DNA of 64,000 bases from Campylobacter volucris. GTDB taxonomy: Bacteria > Campylobacterota > Campylobacteria > Campylobacterales > Campylobacteraceae. The first letter of the stretch is position 1, and the number at the start of each line of letters is the position of its first letter. Shown piece by piece: positions 56,397 to 64,000 of the stretch. Location: NCBI RefSeq assembly GCF_008245045.1, contig NZ_CP043428.1:62001-126000 (forward strand), written 5' to 3'. The position numbers and the translations under genes were made by a program. The notes below the pieces were generated by a model. It was not told where the DNA came from. It saw only the letters and a program-made list of their open reading frames with translations, and did not search any database.

Positions 56397-56555
56397 ATGG
56401 CATATGAAGATGAATTTGAAGATTATGAAGATGAAAATTATGATGATTTAGATGATGATACTTATGCTAGTAATCAAAGAACATATAATTATGATGAGGA
56501 TGATTATGAGTATGAGGATGATTATGGTGATGATGATACTTATGAAATGGATTAA
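56397..56555 (+). CDS. Tiny highly acidic Asp/Glu/Tyr-rich protein
   Basis: A 52-residue frame from ATG 56397 to TAA 56553-56555, with AAAGGA seven bases before the start. By my count it has 17 Asp, 9 Glu and 10 Tyr, one Arg and no Lys. The net charge is about -25. It begins MAYEDEFEDYEDENYDD. No database family comes to mind. It reads away from moaC and toward a hypothetical gene. The composition could suit metal binding or DNA mimicry; neither is shown. Confidence 0.7.
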   Translation: MAYEDEFEDYEDENYDDLDDDTYASNQRTYNYDEDDYEYEDDYGDDDTYEMD

Positions 56556-56558
56556 ATT

Positions 56559-57035
56559 TTAATAATACCCCACACATAAAGAAGGAGTGATTTGAATTCT
56601 TTTTTCTAATGGTGTGGGGCTAAAGAAATGACATTTTTCTATATATATATTGCAATCATAACTTAAATTTAAAAAATCATAAAATGCTTTTAAATTTACA
56701 AATTTTATACCTTGGATTTCTTTTATTTGTAAAATTTTATAAATTTGAGAATTATTTTTTTCAACTAAATGTGAAGGCGCTAAAGTCGTAAAAGAACAAA
56801 ACGCACTAGCTAATACAAATCCGTTTAAATTGGTGCATTGATCTATGATATGTTGGTATTTATGCAAGATATTTTTTTTGTGCAAAAAAATCACTCTAGC
56901 GCCTTGATATTTTGCAGCTTGAGTGTTTTTCCAAAATTTAAAAGCATTTTTGGAAATACCTGCTAAATGATAAAATTCTACATTTAAAATATAATCATCC
57001 AAAAACTGATTAGGCGGTAAAATAGTATAAGTCAT
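56559..57035 (-). CDS. Hypothetical Campylobacter protein
   Basis: Unrecognised soluble protein, 158 residues from ATG 57035 (MTYTILPPNQFLDDY). A further in-frame start at 57059 would add eight residues (MKKQRKTL). The segment FYHLAGISKNAFKFWKN (about 20-36) resembles the helix-turn-helix of MerR/excisionase-like proteins, and cysteines are scattered (C81, C100, C134). It ends four bases before the acidic gene's stop on the other strand. Low confidence on function. Confidence 0.65.
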   Translation of the reverse strand: MTYTILPPNQFLDDYILNVEFYHLAGISKNAFKFWKNTQAAKYQGARVIFLHKKNILHKYQHIIDQCTNLNGFVLASAFCSFTTLAPSHLVEKNNSQIYKILQIKEIQGIKFVNLKAFYDFLNLSYDCNIYIEKCHFFSPTPLEKRIQITPSLCVGYY

Positions 57036-57140
57036 TAAAGTTTTTCTTTGTTTTTTCAAAATTATACTAAAAATTGACCTATGTTTATATTTTTATTTTT
57101 CAAATAGATTAAAATATATAAAAAAGAAAAGGAAAAATGA

Positions 57141-57524
57141 ATGAAATTTGATAGCATTAACCAAGAAGGTATTGATAAATTGATGGATATTTTTTATGCT
57201 AAGGTTAGAAAAGATAAAAATTTAGCTCCAATTTTTAATCAAGCCATTGGTAATGATGAAGAAAGTTGGACTAAACATAAACAAAAAATAGCTAGTTTTT
57301 GGAAAGGTATGTTTTTGGGTGAAGGTGGATATAATGGATCGCCTTTAAAAGCTCACCATGATTTACCTCCTTTTCCAAGAGAATTTTTTGATATTTGGCT
57401 TGGATTGTTTGATGAAAGTTTGGCTGAAATTTTTACAGATGAGCCAAGAAATATGATGTTAGAAAGAGCAAAAATGATTGCTCAAAGATTTCAAATGATT
57501 ATTTATGATCATAAATTCATCTAA
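57141..57524 (+). CDS. ctb: Group III truncated haemoglobin
   Basis: A 127-residue 2-on-2 globin. It has SFWKGMFLGEGGYNGSPLKAHHDLP (about 53-76) in which the proximal/distal region contains the haem-ligand His (HH near 72) and the Tyr B10 at about 19 in MDIFYAKVR. Homologous to C. jejuni Ctb, implicated in oxygen and nitric-oxide handling and induced by NssR. I saw no TTAAC-N4-GTTAA operator upstream. Confidence 0.93.
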   Translation: MKFDSINQEGIDKLMDIFYAKVRKDKNLAPIFNQAIGNDEESWTKHKQKIASFWKGMFLGEGGYNGSPLKAHHDLPPFPREFFDIWLGLFDESLAEIFTDEPRNMMLERAKMIAQRFQMIIYDHKFI

Positions 57525-57539
57525 GATAGGTCTTAGATG
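57518..57539. terminator. Bidirectional terminator ctb/AMIN gene
   Basis: A perfect 9-bp stem (CATCTAAGA / TCTTAGATG) with a TAGG loop, overlapping the stop codons of both converging genes. Confidence 0.7.
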
Positions 57540-58210
57540 AGATTAAATACATGAAGATTTTTACCTTTAGAGTATTCATAGTCATATTTTCCATCCAAGT
57601 ATATTACTAGTCTATAATAACCTTTATGGGATCCAAATACAACTTTTTTTACATTAGCTGTATTAACTTGTAGTGTTTTGGTGTTAAAGTTTTGATTTTT
57701 TGCAAAATCAATGATGATTTTTGTAGGATCTCCAATGGATAAATTTCTTAGCATTTTATCTCTTGTTTTAATATTGATTTTATTATTATAAAAACTAAGA
57801 GAAATAAAATTATAAATATCTCCTGTAAATAGCGGTGTTTCTATATTTACAGTGGTGTTGTTTTCTTCAACTTTTTTACTAGATTTTTTATCAACTGTTA
57901 CCGATACATCAAGAATAGGTGTGGCATTAGGTGTTTTGCTTTTTATAAATGCAAAATTATCATGCCAATCTATACTTTTGTTAATATCTAGCGTCATTTG
58001 TTGTTCTGAACCATCAAGATTTATATAAGTAATGGTGATATTTTTTAAAATCCTTGCATTAGAATCAAAATTAAAATCTTGTCTTTGAAAAGGACTAAAT
58101 TGTGCAAATTCAAAATTTTTCTTCTCGATATTGTTATCAAAAGGATTATCTTTTGCATTTAAAAGTGTTGCAAATAATACAAAAAGTATAAAAAATTTAA
58201 TTTTCAACAT
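57533..58210 (-). CDS. Exported AMIN-domain protein
   Basis: A 225-residue protein with a signal peptide ([19 protein letters not shown]). The C-terminal part (about 130-225) matches the AMIN domain that targets proteins to peptidoglycan or secretin/division machinery (FNTKTLQVNTANVKKVVFGSHKGYYR and RLVIYLDGKYDYEY). It overlaps the FtsB-like gene by 14 bases, linking it to cell division; inference. Confidence 0.8.
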   Translation of the reverse strand: MLKIKFFILFVLFATLLNAKDNPFDNNIEKKNFEFAQFSPFQRQDFNFDSNARILKNITITYINLDGSEQQMTLDINKSIDWHDNFAFIKSKTPNATPILDVSVTVDKKSSKKVEENNTTVNIETPLFTGDIYNFISLSFYNNKINIKTRDKMLRNLSIGDPTKIIIDFAKNQNFNTKTLQVNTANVKKVVFGSHKGYYRLVIYLDGKYDYEYSKGKNLHVFNLI

Positions 58211-58475
58211 TTGCTCCTTTGAGTCTTAAAAGTTGCAAGTATTCTTTTTGTGCTTGAGCATTTTTTGCTTTTAAGACATCAATTTTATTTTCTAAATTTC
58301 TTTGCTCTTGTTTTAAGCTTAATAATACATCCAAAGATGATTTGCCAAAAAACATATTGCCAAAATATATAGCAACAATTATTGCTACAAAAGATAGCAT
58401 AATAGTTTTGATGAGATTTTGACGAGCTTCTTTTTTCTTAGAATGCTCATCATACTCTTTTAATAATTCGCTCAG
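58197..58475 (-). CDS. FtsB/DivIC-like division protein, probable CTG start
   Basis: A 92-residue bitopic protein from CTG 58475. Beyond the conventional ATG at 58400 the frame continues to [19 protein letters not shown], a basic/hydrophilic cytoplasmic part. Next are one TM (about 26-43) and a coiled coil (about 45-80). The CTG overlaps the eno stop (CTGA) with AGGAG seven bases upstream, whereas ATG 58400 would remove the cytoplasmic part. The topology fits FtsB/DivIC. Confidence 0.75.
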   Translation of the reverse strand: MSELLKEYDEHSKKKEARQNLIKTIMLSFVAIIVAIYFGNMFFGKSSLDVLLSLKQEQRNLENKIDVLKAKNAQAQKEYLQLLRLKGANVEN

Positions 58476-59716
58476 AGTTTATCTCCTAAATATTCATCAT
58501 TATCTAGTTCAATTTCTAATAAACGATTGTATTTTGCAGTTCTTTCGCCTCTTGCTAAAGCTCCAGTTTTGATTTGTCCTGTATTTAGTGCTACTGCAAA
58601 ATCAGCTATAAACGCATCTTCACTTTCACCACTTCTATGACTCATAATGCATTTATAATTATTTCGATGAGCTAATCTAACTGTTCTCATAGTTTGAGTG
58701 ATGGTGCCTATTTGATTTGGTTTGATTAATACAGCATTGGCCATGTTTTTTAAAATTCCATCTTTTAAAATTTCTTCATTGGTTACAAACAAATCATCTC
58801 CAACAAGTTGTATTTTATGACCAAGTTTTTGGGTTAATTTTATCCATCCTTCATAGTCATCTTCGGCTAAGCCATCTTCTATACTATAAATTGGATATTT
58901 TGAGCAAAGCTCTTCATAACGCGCTATTAAATCCTCGCTTGAAAAACTTTTTCCTTCTAAGTGGTATTTTCCATCTTTATAAAGTTCGCTACTTGCTACA
59001 TCTAAAGCTAATTTGATTTTATTTTCATAACCAGCTTTTTTAATACAAGTCATTAAAAGATCAAGCGGTTCAGTGTTGTTTGCTAAATTTGGAGCAAAAC
59101 CACCTTCGTCTCCTAAAGCTGTAGAATGTCCTAAATTAGCCAGTTCTTTTTTTAATACTGCATAGATTTCACAAACTGATCTTAAGCCTTCTTTAAAAGA
59201 TGAAAAACCAAAAGGCATAATCATAAATTCTTGAAAATCCACGCTATTATTAGCATGAGCACCGCCATTTATGATATTGCACATTGGTACAGGTAATACA
59301 CTAGCATTAGCTCCACCTAAGTAACGATATAATGGAATTTTAAGAGCATTGGCTGCTGCACGAGCTGTGGCCATAGAAATTCCTAAAGTCGCATTAGCTC
59401 CTAGGTTTGAGTAGTTTTTTGTTCCATCAAGTTCTAATAGAGTAAAATCAAGTTGAGTTTGATTAAAAGCATCAAGTCCTATAATATTTTCAGCTATGGT
59501 GCCATTAATATTTTCTATAGCCTTTAAAACTCCTTTACCGCCAAATCTTTCATCATTGTCTCTAAGTTCTAAGGCTTCTTTTTTACCTGTGCTTGCTCCG
59601 CTTGGAACTATAGCACTGCCCGCACTTCCATCACTTAGCATGATTTCAGCTTTTATAGTAGGATTACCTCTGCTATCTAAAACTTCAAACGCCCTTACAT
59701 CTTCAATCACTATCAT
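58472..59716 (-). CDS. eno: Enolase
   Basis: A 414-residue glycolytic enzyme interconverting 2-phosphoglycerate and phosphoenolpyruvate. It has [11 protein letters not shown] (about 14-24), [15 protein letters not shown], the Mg ligands in [14 protein letters not shown] and GDDLFVTN, and [16 protein letters not shown] with the catalytic Lys/His region. The ATG overlaps the recA stop by one base; its own end overlaps the FtsB-like gene start. Confidence 0.96.
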   Translation of the reverse strand: MIVIEDVRAFEVLDSRGNPTIKAEIMLSDGSAGSAIVPSGASTGKKEALELRDNDERFGGKGVLKAIENINGTIAENIIGLDAFNQTQLDFTLLELDGTKNYSNLGANATLGISMATARAAANALKIPLYRYLGGANASVLPVPMCNIINGGAHANNSVDFQEFMIMPFGFSSFKEGLRSVCEIYAVLKKELANLGHSTALGDEGGFAPNLANNTEPLDLLMTCIKKAGYENKIKLALDVASSELYKDGKYHLEGKSFSSEDLIARYEELCSKYPIYSIEDGLAEDDYEGWIKLTQKLGHKIQLVGDDLFVTNEEILKDGILKNMANAVLIKPNQIGTITQTMRTVRLAHRNNYKCIMSHRSGESEDAFIADFAVALNTGQIKTGALARGERTAKYNRLLEIELDNDEYLGDKL

Positions 59717-60750
59717 TATTCTTCTCCTTCTTCGTCGTCTTTAGAACCTAAAATAACATTATCAATACCGATAGAATTTTGTATAGCTTGAGTGATTTCA
59801 TCGGCTATGGTAGGATTTTCTTTTAAAAATGCTTTTGCATTTTCTCTACCTTGTCCAAGTTTAGAAGCATTATAAGAAAACCAAGCACCGCTTTTATCAA
59901 TAATATCAAGTTTCACACCATAATCTATCAACTCACCTTCACGGCTTATGCCTTCTCCAAACATCACATCAAATTCAGCTTGTTTAAATGGAGGAGCTAC
60001 TTTATTTTTAGCTACTTTTACTTTTACACGATTTCCAATAGGCTCATCATTTTGTTTTAAAGTAGCGGTTTTTCTAACATCTAAACGCACTGAAGAGTAA
60101 AATTTAAGCGCATTTCCACCTGTTGTAGTTTCTGGGGTTCCATAGCCCATCATGCCTATTTTCATACGAATTTGATTGATGAAAATTACTGTGGTATTCA
60201 TTTTATGAACTATTCCAGTTAATTTTCTTAATGCTTGAGACATCAATCTAGCTTGAAGACCAACATGCTGATCTCCCATATCGCCTTCTATTTCTGCTTT
60301 TGGAGTAAGTGCAGCAACGCTATCTACTATTATTAAATCAATAGCTCCGCTTCTTGCTATGGTTTCAACGATTTCTAAAGCTTGTTCTCCAAAATCAGGC
60401 TGTGAAATATATAAATTTTCTGTATCTACGCCTAAATTTTTTGCATATTTTACATCAAGAGCGTGTTCAGCATCTATAAAAGCACAAACTCCGCCTTTTT
60501 TTTGGCATTCAGCGATGATATGTAAGGTAAGTGTAGTTTTACCTGAACTTTCAGGTCCATAAATTTCTATAATCCTTCCTTTTGGAACCCCGCCTATCCC
60601 TAAAGCCAGATCAAGTCCAACTGAACCTGTAGGAATAGAATCAATTTTTTCAACTTCTTTATCTCCAAGTCTTAAAATAGTGCCTTTTCCAAAAGTTTTA
60701 TCTAAGCTTTTTAAAGCCGCATCTAAAGATTTTCTTTTATTATCATCCAT
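59716..60750 (-). CDS. recA: Recombinase A
   Basis: A 344-residue recombinase. Walker A is GPESSGKT (about 65-72), Walker B is [10 protein letters not shown] (about 139-148), and the L2-region is [14 protein letters not shown]. An acidic C-terminal tail (DDEEGEE) is present. It has the eno-recA order seen in other Epsilonproteobacteria. It shares one base with the eno start. Confidence 0.97.
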   Translation of the reverse strand: MDDNKRKSLDAALKSLDKTFGKGTILRLGDKEVEKIDSIPTGSVGLDLALGIGGVPKGRIIEIYGPESSGKTTLTLHIIAECQKKGGVCAFIDAEHALDVKYAKNLGVDTENLYISQPDFGEQALEIVETIARSGAIDLIIVDSVAALTPKAEIEGDMGDQHVGLQARLMSQALRKLTGIVHKMNTTVIFINQIRMKIGMMGYGTPETTTGGNALKFYSSVRLDVRKTATLKQNDEPIGNRVKVKVAKNKVAPPFKQAEFDVMFGEGISREGELIDYGVKLDIIDKSGAWFSYNASKLGQGRENAKAFLKENPTIADEITQAIQNSIGIDNVILGSKDDEEGEE

Positions 60751-60861
60751 AATTATTTTCCTTGCTAAACTGAGTTTAAAATTGTATCAAAAAGAAATTT
60801 AATGTAAGTTTTATTCTTTAAATTTGTTAAAATATTCTTTATTAATTGATCAAGGAATAAT

Positions 60862-61722
60862 ATGAAAAAAGTTAGTGTTGCTCACTCTCCTGATGCTGAT
60901 GATATTTTTATGTATATGGCTATAAAATTTGGTTGGGTTGGAAATGCTTATAAGTATGAAAATACGGCTTTAGATATACAAACTTTAAATGAATTTGCCT
61001 TAGAAAATATTTATGATGTTAGTGCTATTTCTTTTGCGTTATATCCTTTGATAGCAAATGAATATGCTTTGTTAAAAACAGCTGTGAGTTTTGGGCAAGG
61101 TTATGGTCCAAAGCTTATCAAAAAAAAGAATAAAACTTTAAAAACAAATTTTAAAGTAGCTTTAAGCGGAGCACATACTAGCAATGCTTTGATTTTTCGC
61201 ATTAAATATCCACAAGCTAAAATCGTATATAAAAATTTTTTAGAGATTGAAAAAGCAGTATTAAACGATGAAGTGGATGCAGGAGTGTTGATACATGAGA
61301 GCATTTTAGAATTTGATAATAATTTATGTGTAGAAGCTGAACTTTGGGATATATGGCAAGAATTAGCAAAAGATGATTTGCCTTTGCCACTAGGTGGGAT
61401 GGCTCTTAGAAGATCTTTACCTTTAAATGATGCTATTGCTATTGAAAAAGATTTAATCAAGGCTGTGCAAGTAGCTGATGATAATAGAAAAATTTTAGCA
61501 CCGATGCTAATGGAGAGAAATTTAATACGCGTTGATGCACAAAAATTAGACACATATTTAAATTTATATGCAAATAAAAATTCAATCAATATGAACGAAA
61601 GACAATTTGATGCTATAGATAAACTTTTTGAGTTAGGATATGATCATAAATTTTATGATGTATTAATTAAAAGTAGGGCTTATCTTATACCTAGTGAGTA
61701 TGAAGAATTTAGAAATTCTTAA
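60862..61722 (+). CDS. Menaquinone-futalosine pathway protein of the MqnA/MqnD family
   Basis: A 286-residue protein of the MqnA/MqnD fold (periplasmic-binding-like). Signature stretches are AHSPDADDIFMYMAI (about 7-21), YDVSAISFALYPLIANEYALL and GVLIHESILEF (about 138). By sequence type it most resembles MqnD, which makes dihydroxynaphthoate in the futalosine route, the pathway used by Campylobacter for menaquinone. Adjacent genes recA and fliQ match C. jejuni. Confidence 0.75.
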   Translation: MKKVSVAHSPDADDIFMYMAIKFGWVGNAYKYENTALDIQTLNEFALENIYDVSAISFALYPLIANEYALLKTAVSFGQGYGPKLIKKKNKTLKTNFKVALSGAHTSNALIFRIKYPQAKIVYKNFLEIEKAVLNDEVDAGVLIHESILEFDNNLCVEAELWDIWQELAKDDLPLPLGGMALRRSLPLNDAIAIEKDLIKAVQVADDNRKILAPMLMERNLIRVDAQKLDTYLNLYANKNSINMNERQFDAIDKLFELGYDHKFYDVLIKSRAYLIPSEYEEFRNS

Positions 61723-61764
61723 AAATTTTTGGTAGAATTTAGTTTTAAATAAAGGAGAAAAGTG

Positions 61765-62031
61765 ATGGAAAATACTTTGGTATCTTTAGGTGTGCAAACT
61801 TTTAAAATCACCCTTATGCTTTCTTTACCTATGTTGTTAGCTGGACTTGTTGCGGGTTTGATTATAAGTATTTTTCAAGCTGTTACTCAAATTAACGAAG
61901 CTACTCTTTCTTTTGTGCCAAAAATTTTACTTGTTGTTGTCGTGATAGTGTTTTTAATGCCTTGGATGATAAGTTCTATGATGGATTTTACTATTAATAT
62001 GATCAATCACATTCCAAGTTTTATACGATGA
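61765..62031 (+). CDS. fliQ: Flagellar export protein FliQ
   Basis: An 88-residue component of the flagellar type III export gate, with two TM helices (about 14-38 and 49-75). It shows TFKITLMLSLPMLLAGLVAG and IFQAVTQINEATLSFVPK (the FliQ signature). I use the ATG at 61765, seven bases after GGAG, over the GTG three bases earlier. Overlaps murB by four bases (ATGA). Confidence 0.94.
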   Translation: MENTLVSLGVQTFKITLMLSLPMLLAGLVAGLIISIFQAVTQINEATLSFVPKILLVVVVIVFLMPWMISSMMDFTINMINHIPSFIR

Positions 62032-62804
62032 TTATTGATTTTTCAAAATATTCTTCTGTGCGAATAGGGCAAAGTTTTGAAGTTCAAGTTTTAGAAGAAC
62101 TTTGCCAATTTGATGGAATTTTAATAGGCGGAGCCAACAATCTTTTAGTATCTTCTAAGCCAAAAAATATTGCGGTTTTGGGAAAAAAATTTGATTATAT
62201 TGAAATTTTAGATCAAAACGAAAAAGGTTATTTTTTAGAAATAGGATGTGCAAGCAAAGCGATTAATATATACAATTTTGCTAAAAAAAATAACCTTAAA
62301 GGTTTTGAATTTTTACGAAATATCCCAGGAACTTTGGGCGGAATTTTGAAAATGAATGCGGGTTTAAAAGATGAAAATATCAGCAAAAATTTGCTTAGTA
62401 TTAGAATTTTTGATAAAGAAATTTTAAAACAAGACATAGCTTTTGATTATAGATTTAATCCTATTGTGCAAATAATGTTTAGCGCTAAATTTTTTTTAGA
62501 ATATGGCTTTGATACAAACAAAGATGAGCTTTTAAAAAATGCTAGAAAAAATCAACCAAAAGGAGCAAGTTTTGGTTCAGTATTTAAAAATCCGCCTCAA
62601 GATCACGCAGGAAGACTTATAGAAGCAGTAGGTTTAAAGGGTTTTAGTAAAAACGATGCTATGTTTAGTGATGAACATGCAAATTTTTTAATCAATAAAA
62701 AACATGCAAGTTTTGATGATGCAATGTATTTAATTAACCTAGCTAAAACAAGAGTGTTTGAACAATTTGGTATAAATTTAGAAGAAGAAGTGGTAATTAT
62801 ATAG
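62028..62804 (+). CDS. murB: UDP-N-acetylenolpyruvoylglucosamine reductase
   Basis: A 258-residue FAD enzyme reducing the enolpyruvyl intermediate of peptidoglycan synthesis. It has GGANNLLVS (about 33-42), IPGTLGGILKMNAG (about 98-111), GASFGSVFKNP with the catalytic Ser (about 182) and AGRLIEAVGLKG. This is the short Epsilonproteobacterial type. Its end overlaps the converging gene by eight bases. Confidence 0.95.
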   Translation: MIIDFSKYSSVRIGQSFEVQVLEELCQFDGILIGGANNLLVSSKPKNIAVLGKKFDYIEILDQNEKGYFLEIGCASKAINIYNFAKKNNLKGFEFLRNIPGTLGGILKMNAGLKDENISKNLLSIRIFDKEILKQDIAFDYRFNPIVQIMFSAKFFLEYGFDTNKDELLKNARKNQPKGASFGSVFKNPPQDHAGRLIEAVGLKGFSKNDAMFSDEHANFLINKKHASFDDAMYLINLAKTRVFEQFGINLEEEVVII

Positions 62805-63447
62805 AATTTTGCAAGTCATTGTAAATTTCATTAGCTATGTTTTGTACTAATTCTTGATAAGATGTTTGTTTATTACTTGAGCTAAATTGACTTTGAATTT
62901 GTAGTATTTTATGATCTTTTAGTTTGTTTGATTTGGCATTATATATTTTATATTCTATATCAACTAAAACATCAAAATTTGAAAAGAATAAAAAATTTCT
63001 TTGAGTGGCTTTTATATTTTTTAAATCAATTAAAACAATAAAATCAGCTTTTTTAAAACGATTAAATTCTAAAAAATCACTAGCATCGATGAAATTTTTT
63101 TGTGGATGTATGATGTTTTGAGAGTCAATATAGCTTTGATTTTCTTTTTGACTTAGCAAGATAAAATTATTTTTTTCATTGATGGCGTGGTTTAAGGCTA
63201 TTAAGGTATCTTTAGCCATTTTATAAGCATTGATTTTTAAATTTGAAAAATAAAAATTGTATTCTTTTTCATAGCTTGGAACTAAAGCTATAGTAGTGAT
63301 ATTAGAAAGTTTTTCATAATTAATATTTTGATTTAAATCAATGATGTTAAATTCATCTTTAGTATCTAATTTTATGATTTTTTTATTTTCAAATGAACTA
63401 GCAAAAATAGCACTAACTAAACATAAAAATACAACAAAAAATTTCAC
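62797..63447 (-). CDS. Exported protein of unknown function
   Basis: A 216-residue protein with a signal peptide (MKFFVVFLCLVSAIFASS). Its later half has ADFIVLIDLKNIKAT, VDIEYKIYNAKSNK and a final helix YQELVQNIANEIYNDLQ, similar in layout to the CsgG-like protein at 44928-45737. I cannot name a family with confidence. The gene is four bases short of abutting the inositol-phosphatase-like gene stop codon. Confidence 0.6.
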   Translation of the reverse strand: MKFFVVFLCLVSAIFASSFENKKIIKLDTKDEFNIIDLNQNINYEKLSNITTIALVPSYEKEYNFYFSNLKINAYKMAKDTLIALNHAINEKNNFILLSQKENQSYIDSQNIIHPQKNFIDASDFLEFNRFKKADFIVLIDLKNIKATQRNFLFFSNFDVLVDIEYKIYNAKSNKLKDHKILQIQSQFSSSNKQTSYQELVQNIANEIYNDLQNSI

Positions 63448-64000
63448 TAAAAACCTTTGAGTTTATATTCTTTTTTAGCAAAGCCTATAAAGCTTGGTAA
63501 AGAAAGATCTTTGGTGTTATAATCTAATAATTTTTGATCAAAATCTTGCATTATTCCACCATTTTGAATGATTAAAAAATCACCCGCAGCTATATCCCAA
63601 GCTTTTGGCCCACCAAAACGAGGATAAATTCCAGCCTTAGCTTCAAGTAAATATACAAATTTTAAAGCAGAAGATACTTTTATACCTTCTAGTTTATTTT
63701 GGATAAAAAATTCTTCGTTGTTATCATGATTTTTAGAATATAAAGCAATGTTTTGCACTTTTTTATAAGCTTCATCACTAATATTAAGTAAATTATCATT
63801 TTTATATACTTTAGTATGAGTATGAGCATAATAATATGCGTCATTTTCTACATCTACTATCAGTGAAAGAATGGGACGATTTTTATGGATTAGAGCTATT
63901 AAAACACAATATTCTTTGTCGTTTTTAGCATAAGATTTAGTTCCATCTAAAGGATCTATTAGCCAAAAATATTCTAAATTTTGTCTAGTTTCATAAGAGA
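63447..64000 (-). CDS. Inositol-monophosphatase family protein (CysQ-like), 3' part
   Basis: The gene runs off the right edge; about 184 C-terminal residues are visible. Conserved metal-binding stretch WLIDPLDGTKSYAKN (motif DPLDGT) and WDIAAGDFLIIQNGG (motif WDxAAGxxL) show a lithium-sensitive Mg phosphatase of the IMPase/CysQ family. CysQ removes 3'-phosphoadenosine 5'-phosphate. The family member (CysQ or SuhB-like) cannot be fixed from this part. An internal GTG at 63758 is not the real start. Confidence 0.88.
   Translation of the reverse strand, partial: SYETRQNLEYFWLIDPLDGTKSYAKNDKEYCVLIALIHKNRPILSLIVDVENDAYYYAHTHTKVYKNDNLLNISDEAYKKVQNIALYSKNHDNNEEFFIQNKLEGIKVSSALKFVYLLEAKAGIYPRFGGPKAWDIAAGDFLIIQNGGIMQDFDQKLLDYNTKDLSLPSFIGFAKKEYKLKGF

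Noticed and set aside
63447-63758. Separate 103-residue gene at the right edge
   Set aside because: The frame continues upstream to the window edge with the DPLDGT motif of the phosphatase family, so the GTG at 63758 is internal.

Overview
The window is about 30% G+C, densely packed and syntenic in many blocks with Campylobacter. Examples are eno-recA-mqnD-fliQ-murB, murE-ybaB-PDZ-ispA-tkt-iamB-iamA, hisG-D-B-H-A-F-I, aspA-dcuA, a desulforubrerythrin of the Rrc type and the truncated globin Ctb. I read it as a chromosomal piece of a thermotolerant Campylobacter, possibly the C. lari group. No rRNA, CRISPR array, transposase or prophage was seen.

Layout. 1-12.4 kb: the end of the spc ribosomal operon (rplO, secY), then murI, a periplasmic asparaginase, a rubrerythrin, a UDG-family glycosylase, rnhB, the serine uptake and deamination pair sdaC-sdaA and map. 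These are followed by infA and the alpha operon (rpmJ to rplQ). 12.6-20 kb: a histidine operon interrupted between hisB and hisH by two foreign genes, an unrecognised protein and a DpnA-like adenine methyltransferase. 20-26 kb: a chemoreceptor-like gene, then a 3.85-kb segment holding flgE and a CapRel-like fused alarmone-synthetase toxin-antitoxin, bounded by 88-bp inverted repeats, then a CPBP protease. 26-36.3 kb: a long operon of cell-wall, isoprenoid, pentose-phosphate and Mla-type lipid-transport genes. 36-46 kb: sodC, an AraC regulator with a beta-propeller protein, ung, a two-component system with a His-rich DUF1104 protein, mutY and a radical SAM protein. 45.8-50.3 kb: tRNA-Ser, a SprA-like metalloprotease, tRNA-Met, a frameshifted dcuA and aspA. 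50.3-54.4 kb: two tandem chemoreceptors with nearly identical 3' halves. 54.5-64 kb: moaC cluster, a tiny acidic protein, ctb, an FtsB-like protein, eno, recA, mqnD, fliQ, murB and the end of an inositol-phosphatase family gene.

How the genes work together. The metabolic genes fit an amino-acid-fuelled microaerophile: asparaginase yields aspartate, AspA yields fumarate, DcuA exchanges C4-dicarboxylates, and SdaC/SdaA feed serine to pyruvate. Chemoreceptors near aspA and the flagellar genes link nutrient sensing to motility.

The best candidates for something new are: (1) the flgE + CapRel-like segment between long inverted repeats whose terminator hairpins carry two compensatory base-pair swaps; (2) the methyltransferase module placed in the his operon with a 14-bp duplication of the hisB-hisH junction; (3) the frameshift in dcuA at a GT repeat; (4) a 52-residue protein that is half Asp/Glu. 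All functional calls come from reading the sequence and from family knowledge; no database search was run.
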